From contig JAMLIM010000031.1 of assembly GCA_023954175.1 (NCBI GenBank), positions 1-40,347 of the forward strand: DNA of 40,347 nucleotides, in the 5' to 3' direction. The position numbers and the translations under genes are program-made. Position 1 is the first letter of the stretch; each line of letters begins with the position of its first letter. Under the pieces are notes generated by a model. The model ran no database searches. It was not told where the DNA came from and was given only the letters and a program-made list of their open reading frames with translations. Origin of the DNA: Rhizobacter sp. (GTDB taxonomy: Bacteria; Pseudomonadota; Gammaproteobacteria; Burkholderiales; Burkholderiaceae_C). Positions 1 to 8,598 of the stretch are shown here, in pieces.

Positions 1-336
1 GAGCGCGGCCCAGTGGTCGTAGTCGTGGCGGTGGCCGCGCACGTAGAGCATCGCGTTGATCGAGCTCGAGCCGCCGAGCGTCTTGCCGCGCGGCTGGTAG
101 CCGCGGCGGCCGTTCAGGCCCGGTTGCGGCACCGTCTGGTAGGCATAGTTGTTGATCTTCGTCGGCAGCATCGCGACGACGCCGACCGGCGCGTGGATCA
201 GCACGCTCTTGTCGGGGCCGCCGGCTTCGAGCAGGCAGACGCTGACGTCCGGGTCCTCCGTGAGGCGCGCGGCGATCGCGCAGCCGGCCGAGCCGGCACC
301 GACGATGACGTAGTCGAATTCGAGGTCGTGGTTCAT
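1..336 (-). CDS. GMC-family FAD-dependent alcohol oxidoreductase (N-terminal part, cut by window edge)
   Basis: Only the first 112 codons are in the window; the gene runs off position 1. The N-terminus holds the FAD-binding Rossmann motif [10 protein letters not shown] (about residues 10-19), an acidic residue ending the second strand (LLEAGG), and the GMC signature [19 protein letters not shown] (about 83-101). These mark choline dehydrogenase or AlkJ-like alcohol dehydrogenases, which oxidise primary alcohols to aldehydes. The ATG follows a strong ribosome-binding site (GAAGGAG). The aldehyde dehydrogenase gene ends 21 bases upstream on the same strand, so the two are probably one operon carrying an alcohol to its acid. 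The substrate cannot be told from this fragment. Confidence 0.9.
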   Translation of the reverse strand, partial: MNHDLEFDYVIVGAGSAGCAIAARLTEDPDVSVCLLEAGGPDKSVLIHAPVGVVAMLPTKINNYAYQTVPQPGLNGRRGYQPRGKTLGGSSSINAMLYVRGHRHDYDHWAAL

Positions 337-357
337 GCTGATGTCTCCTTCAGGTGT

Positions 358-1830
358 TCAATGCGCGTTCGAGGATTGGGCCGCAGGCTGGAGTGCGGGG
401 TCGCCGCTGCCGAGCCAGAGCTTCAGGACCAGCTTCTGCACGGCGTTGCCGTAGGGCGGATAGAAAAGCCCGATCGGGTAGAAGCGGTGGCGCTGGAACA
501 CCGTCTTCGCGTGCGACAGCTCGCGAAAGCCCTCCTCACCGTGGTAGGTGCCCATGCCGGAGTTGCCGACGCCGCCGAAGGGCGCGTCGTGGTTCATCAC
601 GTGCCAGCCCCAGTCGTTGATCGTCACGCCGCCGGAGTGGGTGCGTTCGAGCAGTTCGGCGCGCGCCGCCGCGTCGTGGCCGAAGACGTAGAGCGCGAGC
701 GGCCGCGGGCCACTGCGGATATGCGCGATCGCCTCGGCCAGCGTGTCGTAGGCGAGCACCGGCAGGATCGGGCCGAAGATCTCCTCGCTGGCGATGCGCA
801 TCTCGGGCGTGACGCCGGTGACGATGTGCAGCGGCATCTGCCTGCCGGTCCCACCCTCGGCGCAGGCGACCACCTTCGCGCCCTTGGCGCGCGCGTCGTC
901 GAGCAGCGCGACGATGCGCGCGTGCTGGCGCTCGTTGACGATCGCGGTGTAGTCGTGGTGGCCCTGCACGCGCGCACCGAACGAGCGCGCGAACGCCGCG
1001 CGCACCTCGGCGACGAAGGCATCGACGCTCTCGCGCGGCACCAGCGCGTAGTCGGGCGAGACGCAGATCTGGCCGCAGTTGGTGGCCTTGCCGTGGGCGA
1101 TGCGCGTCGCCGCGTCGGCGATCGAATAGCCGCGCAGCACGACCGCCGGCGACTTGCCGCCGAGCTCGAGCGTCACCGGCGTCAGGTTCGCGGCCGCGCT
1201 GCGCATCACGATGCGGCCGACCGCCGGCGAGCCGGTGAAGACGATGTGGTCGAAGGGCAGCGAGGTGAAGGCGTTCGGGTCGGCCAGTTCCTCGCCGACG
1301 ACGGCCACGAGATCGGCCGGAAAGGCCTCGGCGAGCATGCGGCGCAGCACCGCGTTCGTCGCCGGCGTGACCTCGGGCATCTTGATCATCGCCCGGTTGC
1401 CCGCGGCCAGCGCCGCGGCGAGCGGGCCGAGCGCCAGATAGAGCGGGAAGTTCCACGGCACGATGATGCCGACGACGCCCTTGGGCTGGTAAGTCACGCG
1501 CAGGCGGTTCGTCGCGAACAGCAGCTCGGTCCGGCGCCGGCTCGGCTTCATCCAGCGCTTGACGTGCGAGATCGCGTGGTTGATCTCGAGCGTCGAGCCG
1601 AGGATGTCGAGCATCTTCGATTCGGCCGGCGCGCGAAAGCCGAAGTCGCGGCTCATCGCGTCGGCGAGCAGGTCCTGGTAGCGGTGCAGCTGGCGCTTCA
1701 GCGCCTGCAGCTGCTCGCGGCGCGCGGACGCGCCCGGGTAGGGATCGCGCTCGAACGCCTGCCGCTGGGCGGCATGCAGGTCGGCGACGTCGATCTCGGC
1801 GAGCAGCGGGGTCATCAGGCGGTCGTTCAT
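358..1830 (-). CDS. Coniferyl-aldehyde-dehydrogenase-like NAD(P)+ aldehyde dehydrogenase
   Basis: Predicted protein of 490 residues that oxidises an aldehyde to a carboxylate with NAD(P)+. Visible family marks are the PWNFPLYLALGP segment, the catalytic glutamate in VTLELGGKSP, and the catalytic cysteine in NCGQICVSPDY. The wording around these motifs matches the coniferyl aldehyde dehydrogenase branch, whose members also take aliphatic aldehydes. The frame is open up to an ATG at 1866, but the ATG at 1830 directly follows GGAGGAGAC and is the better start. It lies upstream of the GMC alcohol oxidoreductase and divergent from an AraC regulator, which suggests an inducible alcohol or aldehyde catabolic unit. 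Family assignment is firm; substrate is inferred. Confidence 0.93.
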   Translation of the reverse strand: MNDRLMTPLLAEIDVADLHAAQRQAFERDPYPGASARREQLQALKRQLHRYQDLLADAMSRDFGFRAPAESKMLDILGSTLEINHAISHVKRWMKPSRRRTELLFATNRLRVTYQPKGVVGIIVPWNFPLYLALGPLAAALAAGNRAMIKMPEVTPATNAVLRRMLAEAFPADLVAVVGEELADPNAFTSLPFDHIVFTGSPAVGRIVMRSAAANLTPVTLELGGKSPAVVLRGYSIADAATRIAHGKATNCGQICVSPDYALVPRESVDAFVAEVRAAFARSFGARVQGHHDYTAIVNERQHARIVALLDDARAKGAKVVACAEGGTGRQMPLHIVTGVTPEMRIASEEIFGPILPVLAYDTLAEAIAHIRSGPRPLALYVFGHDAAARAELLERTHSGGVTINDWGWHVMNHDAPFGGVGNSGMGTYHGEEGFRELSHAKTVFQRHRFYPIGLFYPPYGNAVQKLVLKLWLGSGDPALQPAAQSSNAH

Positions 1831-1961
1831 GTCTCCTCCGTCGGTGGTCTGGTCGAGTGCCGTCATCTTGCCGGCCGACCCCGGGTTTGAAGAGGTTGAT
1901 TGCCGCCACCGGGCGGGTGAAAATCTGCCAAATCCCCTTTTCGGCCCCCTCCGCCCCCACG

Positions 1962-2999
1962 ATGGATCCGCTCGGCATCCTGATCACCAAAGAGACCGAC
2001 GACGCCGCCGGCGGCACGCACAACATGCTCGGGCTCGGTGCGCTCGTGGCCGAGATGGCCGAGCAGGGCATCGGTGCCGAGGCCTTGCTGCTCGGCACGG
2101 GTCTGCTGCCGCAACAGCTCGACGACCCGCAGGCGCGCATCACGCAGCAGCAGAAGCTGACGATCTTCCGCAACACGAAGCGCCTCAGCGCAGTGCCCGA
2201 CGTCGGCCTGCGCGCCGGCGCGCGCCAGCGGCTGAGCGACTTCGGCGTCTACGGCTATGCAGTGGTCAGCAGCCGGACCTTCGGCGACGCCGTGATGCTC
2301 GGCATCAAGCACGTGCGCCTCGCCGGGCCGGTGCTCGAGAAGCGCTTCCGCCTCGACGGCGACACGGCGGTGTTCGAGGCGCACGACCGGCTCGACCTCG
2401 GCGACGTGCTGCCGCTCGCGACCGAGTTCTGGTTCGCGTCGATCCTGAAGCTCGCGACCTGCGTGCTCGAGGCGCCGATGCCGTCGCGCCGCCTGCTGCT
2501 GCCGTACGCGCGGCCCGATCACGCCGCAGCCTACGAGCGCATGTTCGGCTGCCCGGTGAACTTCGGCGCCGACGTCATGGAGTGGCACTTCGACGCTGAC
2601 GTGCTGCGCGTGCCATGCCCGAACGCGAACCCGATCACCGCCGGCATCTGCGCGCAGTTCTGCGAGCGCATGTTCGACAAGCTGCCCGACGAGACCGACC
2701 TGTCGCGCAGCATCCGCACCGCCTGCCTGAACAGCCGCGGCGAGTTCCCGAACGCCGAGGCGATGGCGGCGCGGCTCGGGCTGTCGGTGCGCACGCTGCA
2801 CCGGCGACTGGCCGACGAGGGCCAGCACTACCAGCGCATCATCGACGACGTGCGGCGCTCGCTGGCGATCGAGTTCCTCGAAAACACGTCGCTGACGGTG
2901 GACGAGATCGCCGGCCGCGTCGGCTTCTCCGAGGCGTCGAACTTCCGCAAGGCGTTTCGCAAGTGGACCGGCCACGCGCCGGCGCATTTCCGCGCCTGA
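1962..2999 (+). CDS. AraC-family transcriptional regulator
   Basis: Predicted 345-residue regulator. The N-terminal two thirds fits the arabinose-binding-like sensor domain found in OruR/ArgR-type AraC proteins. The C-terminal roughly 85 residues hold two helix-turn-helix units (MAARLGLSVRTLHRRLADEG and VDEIAGRVGFSEASNFRKAF) and end in the usual FRKWTGHAPAHFR. The frame is open from 1857, but that would overlap the divergent gene; the ATG at 1962 gives a normal family length, although no clear ribosome-binding site precedes it. Its position head-to-head with the aldehyde dehydrogenase/GMC operon suggests that it controls that operon. The inducer is unknown. Confidence 0.9.
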   Translation: MDPLGILITKETDDAAGGTHNMLGLGALVAEMAEQGIGAEALLLGTGLLPQQLDDPQARITQQQKLTIFRNTKRLSAVPDVGLRAGARQRLSDFGVYGYAVVSSRTFGDAVMLGIKHVRLAGPVLEKRFRLDGDTAVFEAHDRLDLGDVLPLATEFWFASILKLATCVLEAPMPSRRLLLPYARPDHAAAYERMFGCPVNFGADVMEWHFDADVLRVPCPNANPITAGICAQFCERMFDKLPDETDLSRSIRTACLNSRGEFPNAEAMAARLGLSVRTLHRRLADEGQHYQRIIDDVRRSLAIEFLENTSLTVDEIAGRVGFSEASNFRKAFRKWTGHAPAHFRA

Positions 3000-3107
3000 T
3001 GCGCGGCGCGCAGGCGCGCGATCCGGGCACCGCCGCATTCACATCGACCGGCACCCGCCTGCCCGCGTGAAGCGCCTTCCCGCTCCGCCGCCGCGGCCCG
3101 CTCCCGC

Positions 3108-4319
3108 ATGAAGGCGAGCGGCCCGCGCGCCTCGGTCGTCGCCGCGCTCGGCAGCGCGCAGACGCTGGCCTGGGCGTCGTCGTACTACCTGCCCGCCGTG
3201 CTCGCCGGGCCGATCGCACGCGACCTCGGCATCGACGTGGCGACGGTCTTTGCCGCCTTCTCGTTCGCCCTCATCGTGTCGGCGCTCGTCGGCCCCTGGT
3301 CGGGCCGCGCAATTGATCGGTACGGCGGCCGGCCGGTGTTGATGGCGACCAGCCTCGCCTTTGCCGGCGCGCTCGCCGGGCTCGGGCTCGCGACGACGCC
3401 GACGGCGCTGTTCGCCGCCTGGGCCGTGATCGGCGTGGCGATGGGCGGCGGCCTGTACGAGGCGGCCTTCGCGACGCTGGTGCGCCTGTACGGCCCGGCC
3501 GCGCGCAACCCGATCACCGGCATCACGCTCATCGCCGGCTTCGCGAGCACGGTCGGCTGGCCGTTGTCCGCGTGGATGACGACGCACTACGGCTGGCGAG
3601 GCGCCTGCTTCGGCTGGGCCGCGCTGCACCTGAGCGTCGGCCTGCCGCTCTACGCCTTCCTGCCGCGCGCGTCAGCGACCCGCGCCGATGCGCCCGTTTC
3701 CTTGCCGCCTGCAGGCAAGCGCGTGCCTGCCGCAGTCCCCGGCGCTGCGCGCGTGAGCGCGACTTCCATATTGCTCGCGTTCGTGTTCGCGGTGACCTGG
3801 TTCACCAGCACGGCGATGGCCGCGCATCTGCCGCGCATGCTGCAGGCGGCCGGCGCGAGCCTTGCGGTGGCGATCGGTGTCGGGGCGCTGGTCGGGCCGG
3901 CGCAGGTCGCCGGGCGGCTGCTCGAGTTCGGCCTGCTGCGGCGCGTCCATCCGCTGCTGTCGGCACGGCTCGCGGCGCTCGCGCACCCGGCGGGCGCGCT
4001 GCTGCTGCTGGCAGGAGGCTCCGCGCTGGCTCCGCTGTTCGCGATCCTGCACGGCGCGGGCAACGGCATCCTGACGATCGCCAAGGGCACGCTGCCGCTC
4101 GTCTTCTTCGGCCCGGCCGGGTACGGGGCGCGCCAGGGCTGGCTGATGCTGCCCTCGCGCATCGCGCAGGCGTTCGCGCCCTTCCTGTTCGGCCTGGCGC
4201 TCGACAGCTGGGGCGCGCGTGCGCTGTGGCTGACCTGCGGCCTCGGCATCGCGGCGTTCGCCGCGCTGATGGCGCTGCGCAACCACCCCGCGGCGCAGCC
4301 TGCGCAGGCTGCCGCCTGA
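3108..4319 (+). CDS. Major facilitator superfamily transporter
   Basis: Protein of 403 residues with about 12 hydrophobic segments in two halves joined by a polar loop near residues 186-218. The cytoplasmic loop GRAIDRYGGRPVLMA (about 66-80) is the MFS motif A between helices 2 and 3. Such proteins are inner-membrane secondary carriers or drug exporters; nothing here shows the substrate. It starts about 110 bases after the AraC gene on the same strand and converges with the SDR gene. No strong ribosome-binding site is seen before the ATG. The last codons contain a perfect 18-bp palindrome (4295-4312). Confidence 0.85.
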   Translation: MKASGPRASVVAALGSAQTLAWASSYYLPAVLAGPIARDLGIDVATVFAAFSFALIVSALVGPWSGRAIDRYGGRPVLMATSLAFAGALAGLGLATTPTALFAAWAVIGVAMGGGLYEAAFATLVRLYGPAARNPITGITLIAGFASTVGWPLSAWMTTHYGWRGACFGWAALHLSVGLPLYAFLPRASATRADAPVSLPPAGKRVPAAVPGAARVSATSILLAFVFAVTWFTSTAMAAHLPRMLQAAGASLAVAIGVGALVGPAQVAGRLLEFGLLRRVHPLLSARLAALAHPAGALLLLAGGSALAPLFAILHGAGNGILTIAKGTLPLVFFGPAGYGARQGWLMLPSRIAQAFAPFLFGLALDSWGARALWLTCGLGIAAFAALMALRNHPAAQPAQAAA

Positions 4320-4336
4320 AGCACCGAGCGCCTCGG
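4295..4336. terminator. Possible transcription end structures between convergent genes
   Basis: A perfect palindrome GCAGCCTGCGCAGGCTGC (4295-4312) overlaps the last MFS codons. It is followed by the hairpin CCGAG-CGC-CTCGG (4324-4336). Neither has a T-run, so an intrinsic terminator is only possible. The placement between two convergent genes is what suggests the role. Confidence 0.3.
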
Positions 4337-4387
4337 GCCCCTCACCGCGACGCGGTCGACCCCAGGTTCGGGCCGCACCGCGCGCTG

Positions 4388-5308
4388 TCAGGCGGTCGCG
4401 CGCCCTGCCTTGGCCATCGCGCGCCCGACCTCGTGCGTGCCCTGGGCCGCACCGCTCTCGGGCACCATCTCGCCCTCGCGCTGCTTCACCTGCGGGAGCA
4501 GTTCGGCGAGCCGCTCGGGTGCCTTGCCGTCGAGGCCGATCCACGCGCCCTGCGTCAGCGTGACGTGCGCCGCCTCGACGTTGCCGGCACCGGCGCACAG
4601 CACGGTGCGCGTCGGCGCGCCTTCGGATGCGAGGACGAGCATCGCCGGCACGACGGCCTCGGGGCCGAGCGCATCGAGCACATCCTGCGGCATCAGGTCC
4701 TGCGTCATGCGCGTCGCCGCCGTCGGCGCGAGGCAGTTGACGCGGATGTCGTGCTTCGCGCCTTCGAGCGCCAGCGTCTGCATCAGGCCGACGAGCGCCA
4801 TCTTGGCCGCGCCGTAGTTGCTCTGGCCGAAGTTGCCGTAGAGGCCGGTGGACGAAGTCGTCATCACGATGCGGCCGTACTTCTGCGCCTGCATGATCGG
4901 CCAGACCGCCTTGGCGCAATGCACGGCGCCCATCAGGTGGACGTCGAGCACGAGGCGGAAGTCGGCCAGATCCATCTTCGCGAAAGTCTTGTCGCGCAGG
5001 ATGCCGGCGTTGTTGACGAGCACGTCGACGCGGCCCCAGGCGTCCATCGCCTGCGCGACCATCGCCTGCACGGCGTCGAAGTCCGTCACCGACGCGCCGT
5101 TGGCGATCGCCTCGCCGCCGGCGGCACGGATCTCGGCGACCACGGCCTCTGCCGCGCTCGCCGAGCCGCCGCTGCCGTCGCGCGCGCCGCCCAGGTCGTT
5201 GACGACGACGCGTGCGCCACGTGCCGCAAGCGCGAGCGCATGCGCGCGGCCTAGCCCGCCGCCGGCGCCGGTGACGATCGCGACCCTGCCCTTGTAATCA
5301 ATGCTCAT
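4388..5308 (-). CDS. SDR oxidoreductase of the 17-beta-HSD4 / (3R)-hydroxyacyl-CoA dehydrogenase type
   Basis: Protein of 306 residues. It has the SDR cofactor motif TGAGGGLG (residues 13-20), the NNAG motif (99-102), and the catalytic Tyr165 and Lys169 in YGAAK. The segment VVVNDLGGARDGSG is typical of the dehydrogenase part of peroxisomal multifunctional enzyme type 2, which oxidises (3R)-hydroxyacyl-CoA. Here there is no fused hydratase domain. The product is longer than a minimal SDR (about 250) because of a C-terminal extension of about 50 residues, as in that family. A weak ribosome-binding site (AGGA) lies nine bases before the ATG. A role in acyl-CoA metabolism is inferred from the family. 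Confidence 0.88.
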   Translation of the reverse strand: MSIDYKGRVAIVTGAGGGLGRAHALALAARGARVVVNDLGGARDGSGGSASAAEAVVAEIRAAGGEAIANGASVTDFDAVQAMVAQAMDAWGRVDVLVNNAGILRDKTFAKMDLADFRLVLDVHLMGAVHCAKAVWPIMQAQKYGRIVMTTSSTGLYGNFGQSNYGAAKMALVGLMQTLALEGAKHDIRVNCLAPTAATRMTQDLMPQDVLDALGPEAVVPAMLVLASEGAPTRTVLCAGAGNVEAAHVTLTQGAWIGLDGKAPERLAELLPQVKQREGEMVPESGAAQGTHEVGRAMAKAGRATA

Positions 5309-5422
5309 CGATGCTGTCCTGTTCTGAAAAAGTGGATGTCGGGGTTCATGGAAGAATGCATGTCGCGCAGGGGCTCGCCCGGCGCAACGGTGGCAGGCAT
5401 CATAAGAGCTGCCCTCGCCCTG

Positions 5423-5452
5423 CCCGTCAGAATCCCGTCAGATGCCCGTCAG
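5423..5452 (+). promoter_or_regulatory. Three direct repeats CCCGTCAG at an 11-bp period
   Basis: CCCGTCAG occurs at 5423-5430, 5434-5441 and 5445-5452, each copy separated by three unrelated bases. The period is about one helical turn, so all three would face the same side of the DNA. They lie 29-58 bases upstream of the alcohol dehydrogenase start and may be a regulator-binding array. No matching regulator is adjacent. Confidence 0.4.
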
Positions 5453-5480
5453 CGCCCCACACGCAACCAGGACCCCACGC

Positions 5481-6590
5481 ATGAACCAGAAAGCCCGCGC
5501 CGTCATCTGCCGCGAACTCAACCAACCGGTGGTGGTGGAAGACATCGTCGTCGAGGCGCCACGCCGCAACGAGGTGATGATCAAGCTCAGCGCCTGCGGC
5601 GTGTGCCACAGCGACCTGTCGGCGACGAACGGCACGATCCCCTTCCCGCCGCCGCTCGTGCTCGGGCACGAAGGCGCCGGCATCGTCGTGCAGGTGGGTG
5701 AAGGCGTCACCGAATTCGCGCTCGGCGATGCGGCGATCAGCTCCTTCGTCAGCATGTGCGGCAAGTGTCGCTACTGCGTCAGCGGCCGGCCGCAGCTGTG
5801 CGACCAGGCGAGCAAGGCGCTCTTCACGCTGCCCGATGGCAGCGTGCGCACGCGCGACGCCGCGGGTCAGCCGCTCAACGTCTTCTCCGGCTGCGGCGTG
5901 ATGGCCGAGTACGCGACGCTGCACGTCGACAACCTCGTCAAGGTCGATCACGAGGTGCCGCTCGACCGCTGCGCGCTCGTCGGCTGCGGCGTGATGACGG
6001 GTGTCGGCGCGGTGTGCAACACGGCCAAGGTCGAGCTCGGGTCGATCGCGATCGTGTTCGGCGCCGGCGGCGTCGGCCTGAACGCGATCCAGGGCTGCGT
6101 GCTCAGCGGCGCGGCGATGATCGTCGCCGTCGACATGAGCGACGCCAAGCTCGAGCTGGCGCGCGCGTTCGGCGCGACGCACGTCGTCAACACGGCGCGC
6201 GAAGACAACATCGTCAAGACGCTGCGCAAGCTGACCGGCGGCGGCGCGGACTATGCGTTCGAGTGCGTCGGCCAGGGCGCGATCCTGGCGCAGGCCTATG
6301 GCGCGCTGCGCAAGGGCGGCACGGCAGTGATGGTCGGCATCGCCAAGCCGCAGGACCAGACGACGCTGCGCACGAGCACGCTCTCGTTCGAGGAGAAGAC
6401 GCTGACCGGCAGCTACTTCGGCTCGGCGCGCCCGCGCGAGGACTTCCCGCGCCTGATCTCGCTCTACAAGGCGGGCCGCCTGAAGCTCGACGAGCTGATC
6501 ACGCAGCGCTACCGCATCGACGAGGCGGCGCAGGCCTTCGACGACCTCGCGAGCGGGCGCAATGCGCGCGGCGTCATCATGTTCGATTGA
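5481..6590 (+). CDS. Zinc-dependent alcohol dehydrogenase (MDR superfamily)
   Basis: Protein of 369 residues. The catalytic zinc ligands are visible: Cys42 in CGVCHSD and His63-Glu64 in GHEGAG, with a third cysteine in LVGCGV. The four structural-zinc cysteines are Cys93, Cys96, Cys99 and Cys107. The NAD-binding motif VFGAGGVGLNAIQG follows near residue 193. The sequence resembles class III-like and related alcohol dehydrogenases that interconvert alcohols and aldehydes with NAD. The frame is open from 5442; the ATG at 5481 has AGGA seven bases before it and begins at the usual family N-terminus. Substrate not determinable. Confidence 0.92.
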   Translation: MNQKARAVICRELNQPVVVEDIVVEAPRRNEVMIKLSACGVCHSDLSATNGTIPFPPPLVLGHEGAGIVVQVGEGVTEFALGDAAISSFVSMCGKCRYCVSGRPQLCDQASKALFTLPDGSVRTRDAAGQPLNVFSGCGVMAEYATLHVDNLVKVDHEVPLDRCALVGCGVMTGVGAVCNTAKVELGSIAIVFGAGGVGLNAIQGCVLSGAAMIVAVDMSDAKLELARAFGATHVVNTAREDNIVKTLRKLTGGGADYAFECVGQGAILAQAYGALRKGGTAVMVGIAKPQDQTTLRTSTLSFEEKTLTGSYFGSARPREDFPRLISLYKAGRLKLDELITQRYRIDEAAQAFDDLASGRNARGVIMFD

Positions 6591-6673
6591 GCGCGGCGCA
6601 CGCCATCCGCAGGCAATTCGCAGGCAAGCCGCACGCAAACCCCTCTCGCTTCGCCACTGCACCCACGCTCCGG

Positions 6674-7060
6674 ATGATCTATTCGATCCTCGCTGTCGCT
6701 GTCGGCGCCGCCCTCGGTGCGGTGTGGCGCTGGGGCCTGGGCGAATGGCTCAATCCGCTGTTCACGCCGATCCCGCTCGGCACGCTCGTGGCGAACCTGC
6801 TCGGCGGCCTGCTCGTCGGCGCGTCGGTCGCCTATTTCACGCACCAGCACACGGGTGCGCCGGAATGGCGCCTCTTCGTCATCACCGGGTTTCTCGGCGG
6901 GCTGACGACGTTCTCGACCTTCTCGATGGAAGTCGTCCACATGATCGAGCGCCACGACTACGGCTGGGCGCTCGGCACCGCGGGCGCCCATCTGGCCGGC
7001 TCGCTGCTGCTCGCCGGTGCCGGGCTGTGGTTGGGCAACGCCCTCCTCGCGCGGGCGTGA
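6674..7060 (+). CDS. crcB: CrcB/Fluc fluoride channel
   Basis: A 128-residue membrane protein with four hydrophobic segments, the family's usual size. The signature GFLGGLTTFSTFSMEV (about residues 73-88) is diagnostic for CrcB/Fluc, a dual-topology dimer that lets fluoride leave the cell. The conserved NLLGG in the second helix is also present. The gene sits inside a longer open frame that begins far upstream, but only the part from the ATG at 6674 is family-like. The ClC-type channel starts 16 bases after its stop, so the two are likely co-transcribed. No fluoride riboswitch was seen upstream. Confidence 0.93.
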   Translation: MIYSILAVAVGAALGAVWRWGLGEWLNPLFTPIPLGTLVANLLGGLLVGASVAYFTHQHTGAPEWRLFVITGFLGGLTTFSTFSMEVVHMIERHDYGWALGTAGAHLAGSLLLAGAGLWLGNALLARA

Positions 7061-7076
7061 GGGCGCCCCGGCCCCA

Positions 7077-8534
7077 ATGAGCGAAGGCCTGATCCCCCGC
7101 GCGTTTTCCAGCGCCCGGCGCTGGCTGCGGGAGTGGCGCGCGGGCGCCAAGCTCGGCCCGCTGGTGACGGGCCTCGCCACGCTGCGCGCGCAGCTGCTCG
7201 CGCTGTGGCGGCACGACTTCGTCGCCGGCGGCGCGTGGATCGATCACACCGTGATCCTGACCTACGCCGGCCTGACCGGGCTGCTCGCGGTCGGGTTCAC
7301 GCTGCTCGCGAACGCCGCGCACGACGGCTTCGAAACGCTGAGCCACGCCACGCCGCTCGGACCCTGGATCACGCTGGCGCTGACGCCGCTGCTCGCCGTC
7401 GGGGTGATGTGGTGGGTGCGGCGCTTCGCGCCGGGCGCGTCCGGCTCGGGCATCCAGCAGGTGATCCGCGCGCTCGACGACGACCTCAAACCCGAGCAGC
7501 GCAGCTGGCTCGTGTCGCTCAGCCTGTCGCTGCAGAAGCCGCTGCTCGTCTGCGTGGGCCTGCTCGGCGGCATGTCGATCGGCCGCGAGGGGCCGATGGT
7601 GCAGATCGGCGCCGGCGTCATGTACCACGCGCGGCGCTGGCTGCGCCCGCAATCGGGCATCGACGCCAACGACCTGCTGATCGCGGGCGCCGCGGCCGGC
7701 ATCGCGGCCGCGTTCAACACGCCGCTCGGCGGCGTGATCTTCGCGCTCGAGAAGATGTCGCGCCGGCGCAGCCTGTCGCAGAGCAGCCTCGTGATCGGCG
7801 CGATCGTGCTCGCCGGCATGGTGTCGGTCGCGTTCTTCGGCAACATCACCTACTTCGGCGAGCTGCGCGTCCAGCATCTGAGCAGCGACCTGCTCGCGCC
7901 GGGGCTTGCGGTCGCGCTCGTGTGCGGCATCACGGGCGGCGTGTTCGCGCGCCTGCTGATCACGACGGCACGCTGCCTGCCGGACCGCTTCACGCGCTGG
8001 CGCACAGACTATCCGCTGCGCTTCACGGCGGCCTGCGCGCTCGGCGTCGCGGTGATCGGCATCGTCACCGGCGGCACGACGAGCGGCACCGGCTACGGCC
8101 CGACGCGCGCCCTGCTCGAGGGCGAGGCGCAGCTGCCGGGTGTCTACACCGTGCTCAAGTTCTGCTCGACCTGGCTGTCGGCGTGGAGCGGCGTGCCGGC
8201 CGGGATCTTCGCGCCGTCGCTGTCGATCGGCGCGGGCATCGGGCGCGACATCGCGCTGCTGGCCGACCTGAACCGGGAGGCGGCGATTCCGCTCATCGCG
8301 CTCGGCATGGTCGGCTTTCTGTCGGCCGCGACACAGGCGCCGCTGACGGCGTTCATCATCGTGATGGAGATGGTCTCGGGCCACGCGATGGTGCTCAGCC
8401 TGATGGTCTGCTCGATGCTGGCGGGGGGCGTCTCGCGCCTGCTCGGCCCGCCGCTGTATCACGAACTTGCGCTGCTGCTGCCGCTGCCGCCGATGCCTTC
8501 GCCCCCGAAGCCACCGTCCGCGCCTCGGACGTAG
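7077..8534 (+). CDS. ClC-family chloride channel or anion/proton antiporter
   Basis: Protein of 485 residues with many hydrophobic segments. The three ion-path motifs are present: GSGIQQV (usual form GSGIP), GREGPMVQIGA with the gating glutamate, and GIFAPSLSIGAG. It has no C-terminal CBS domains, as in bacterial ClcA/ClcB-type proteins. The start at 7077 is chosen because it follows crcB by 16 bases and gives a normal family length; the frame stays open to 7017, inside crcB. The pairing with a fluoride channel raises the idea of fluoride transport, but the motifs are those of ordinary chloride ClCs and not clearly those of the fluoride-selective branch. Confidence 0.92.
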   Translation: MSEGLIPRAFSSARRWLREWRAGAKLGPLVTGLATLRAQLLALWRHDFVAGGAWIDHTVILTYAGLTGLLAVGFTLLANAAHDGFETLSHATPLGPWITLALTPLLAVGVMWWVRRFAPGASGSGIQQVIRALDDDLKPEQRSWLVSLSLSLQKPLLVCVGLLGGMSIGREGPMVQIGAGVMYHARRWLRPQSGIDANDLLIAGAAAGIAAAFNTPLGGVIFALEKMSRRRSLSQSSLVIGAIVLAGMVSVAFFGNITYFGELRVQHLSSDLLAPGLAVALVCGITGGVFARLLITTARCLPDRFTRWRTDYPLRFTAACALGVAVIGIVTGGTTSGTGYGPTRALLEGEAQLPGVYTVLKFCSTWLSAWSGVPAGIFAPSLSIGAGIGRDIALLADLNREAAIPLIALGMVGFLSAATQAPLTAFIIVMEMVSGHAMVLSLMVCSMLAGGVSRLLGPPLYHELALLLPLPPMPSPPKPPSAPRT

Positions 8535-8537
8535 CTG

Positions 8538-8564
8538 TTGATTTGGCGAGCGTTGCCCTAAGAT
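8538..8564 (+). promoter_or_regulatory. Weak promoter candidate before phbB
   Basis: TTGATT (8538-8543) and TAAGAT (8559-8564) resemble -35 and -10 boxes, but the 15-base spacing is short. It is the only such pair between the ClC gene and phbB. Confidence 0.25.
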
Positions 8565-8598
8565 CGAGACTCCCACACACGAAACCAGGAGGCACCAG

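Noticed and set aside
13-1890. Long plus-strand open frame of 625 codons opposite the aldehyde dehydrogenase
   Set aside because: Its product is a run of Arg, Ala, Val and His with no domain, and it is antisense to clearly recognisable GMC and aldehyde dehydrogenase genes. It is a GC-driven shadow.
1867-1961. Possible sigma-54 promoter for the aldehyde dehydrogenase operon
   Set aside because: A TGGCAG is present on the minus strand, but no GC lies at the required spacing.
3672-4919. Long minus-strand frame spanning the MFS and SDR genes
   Set aside because: Arg/Gln-rich product without motifs; it overlaps two convincing genes in other frames.
6591-6673. Possible fluoride riboswitch before crcB
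   Set aside because: The 83-base gap shows no fluoride-riboswitch consensus or matching pseudoknot arms that I could find.
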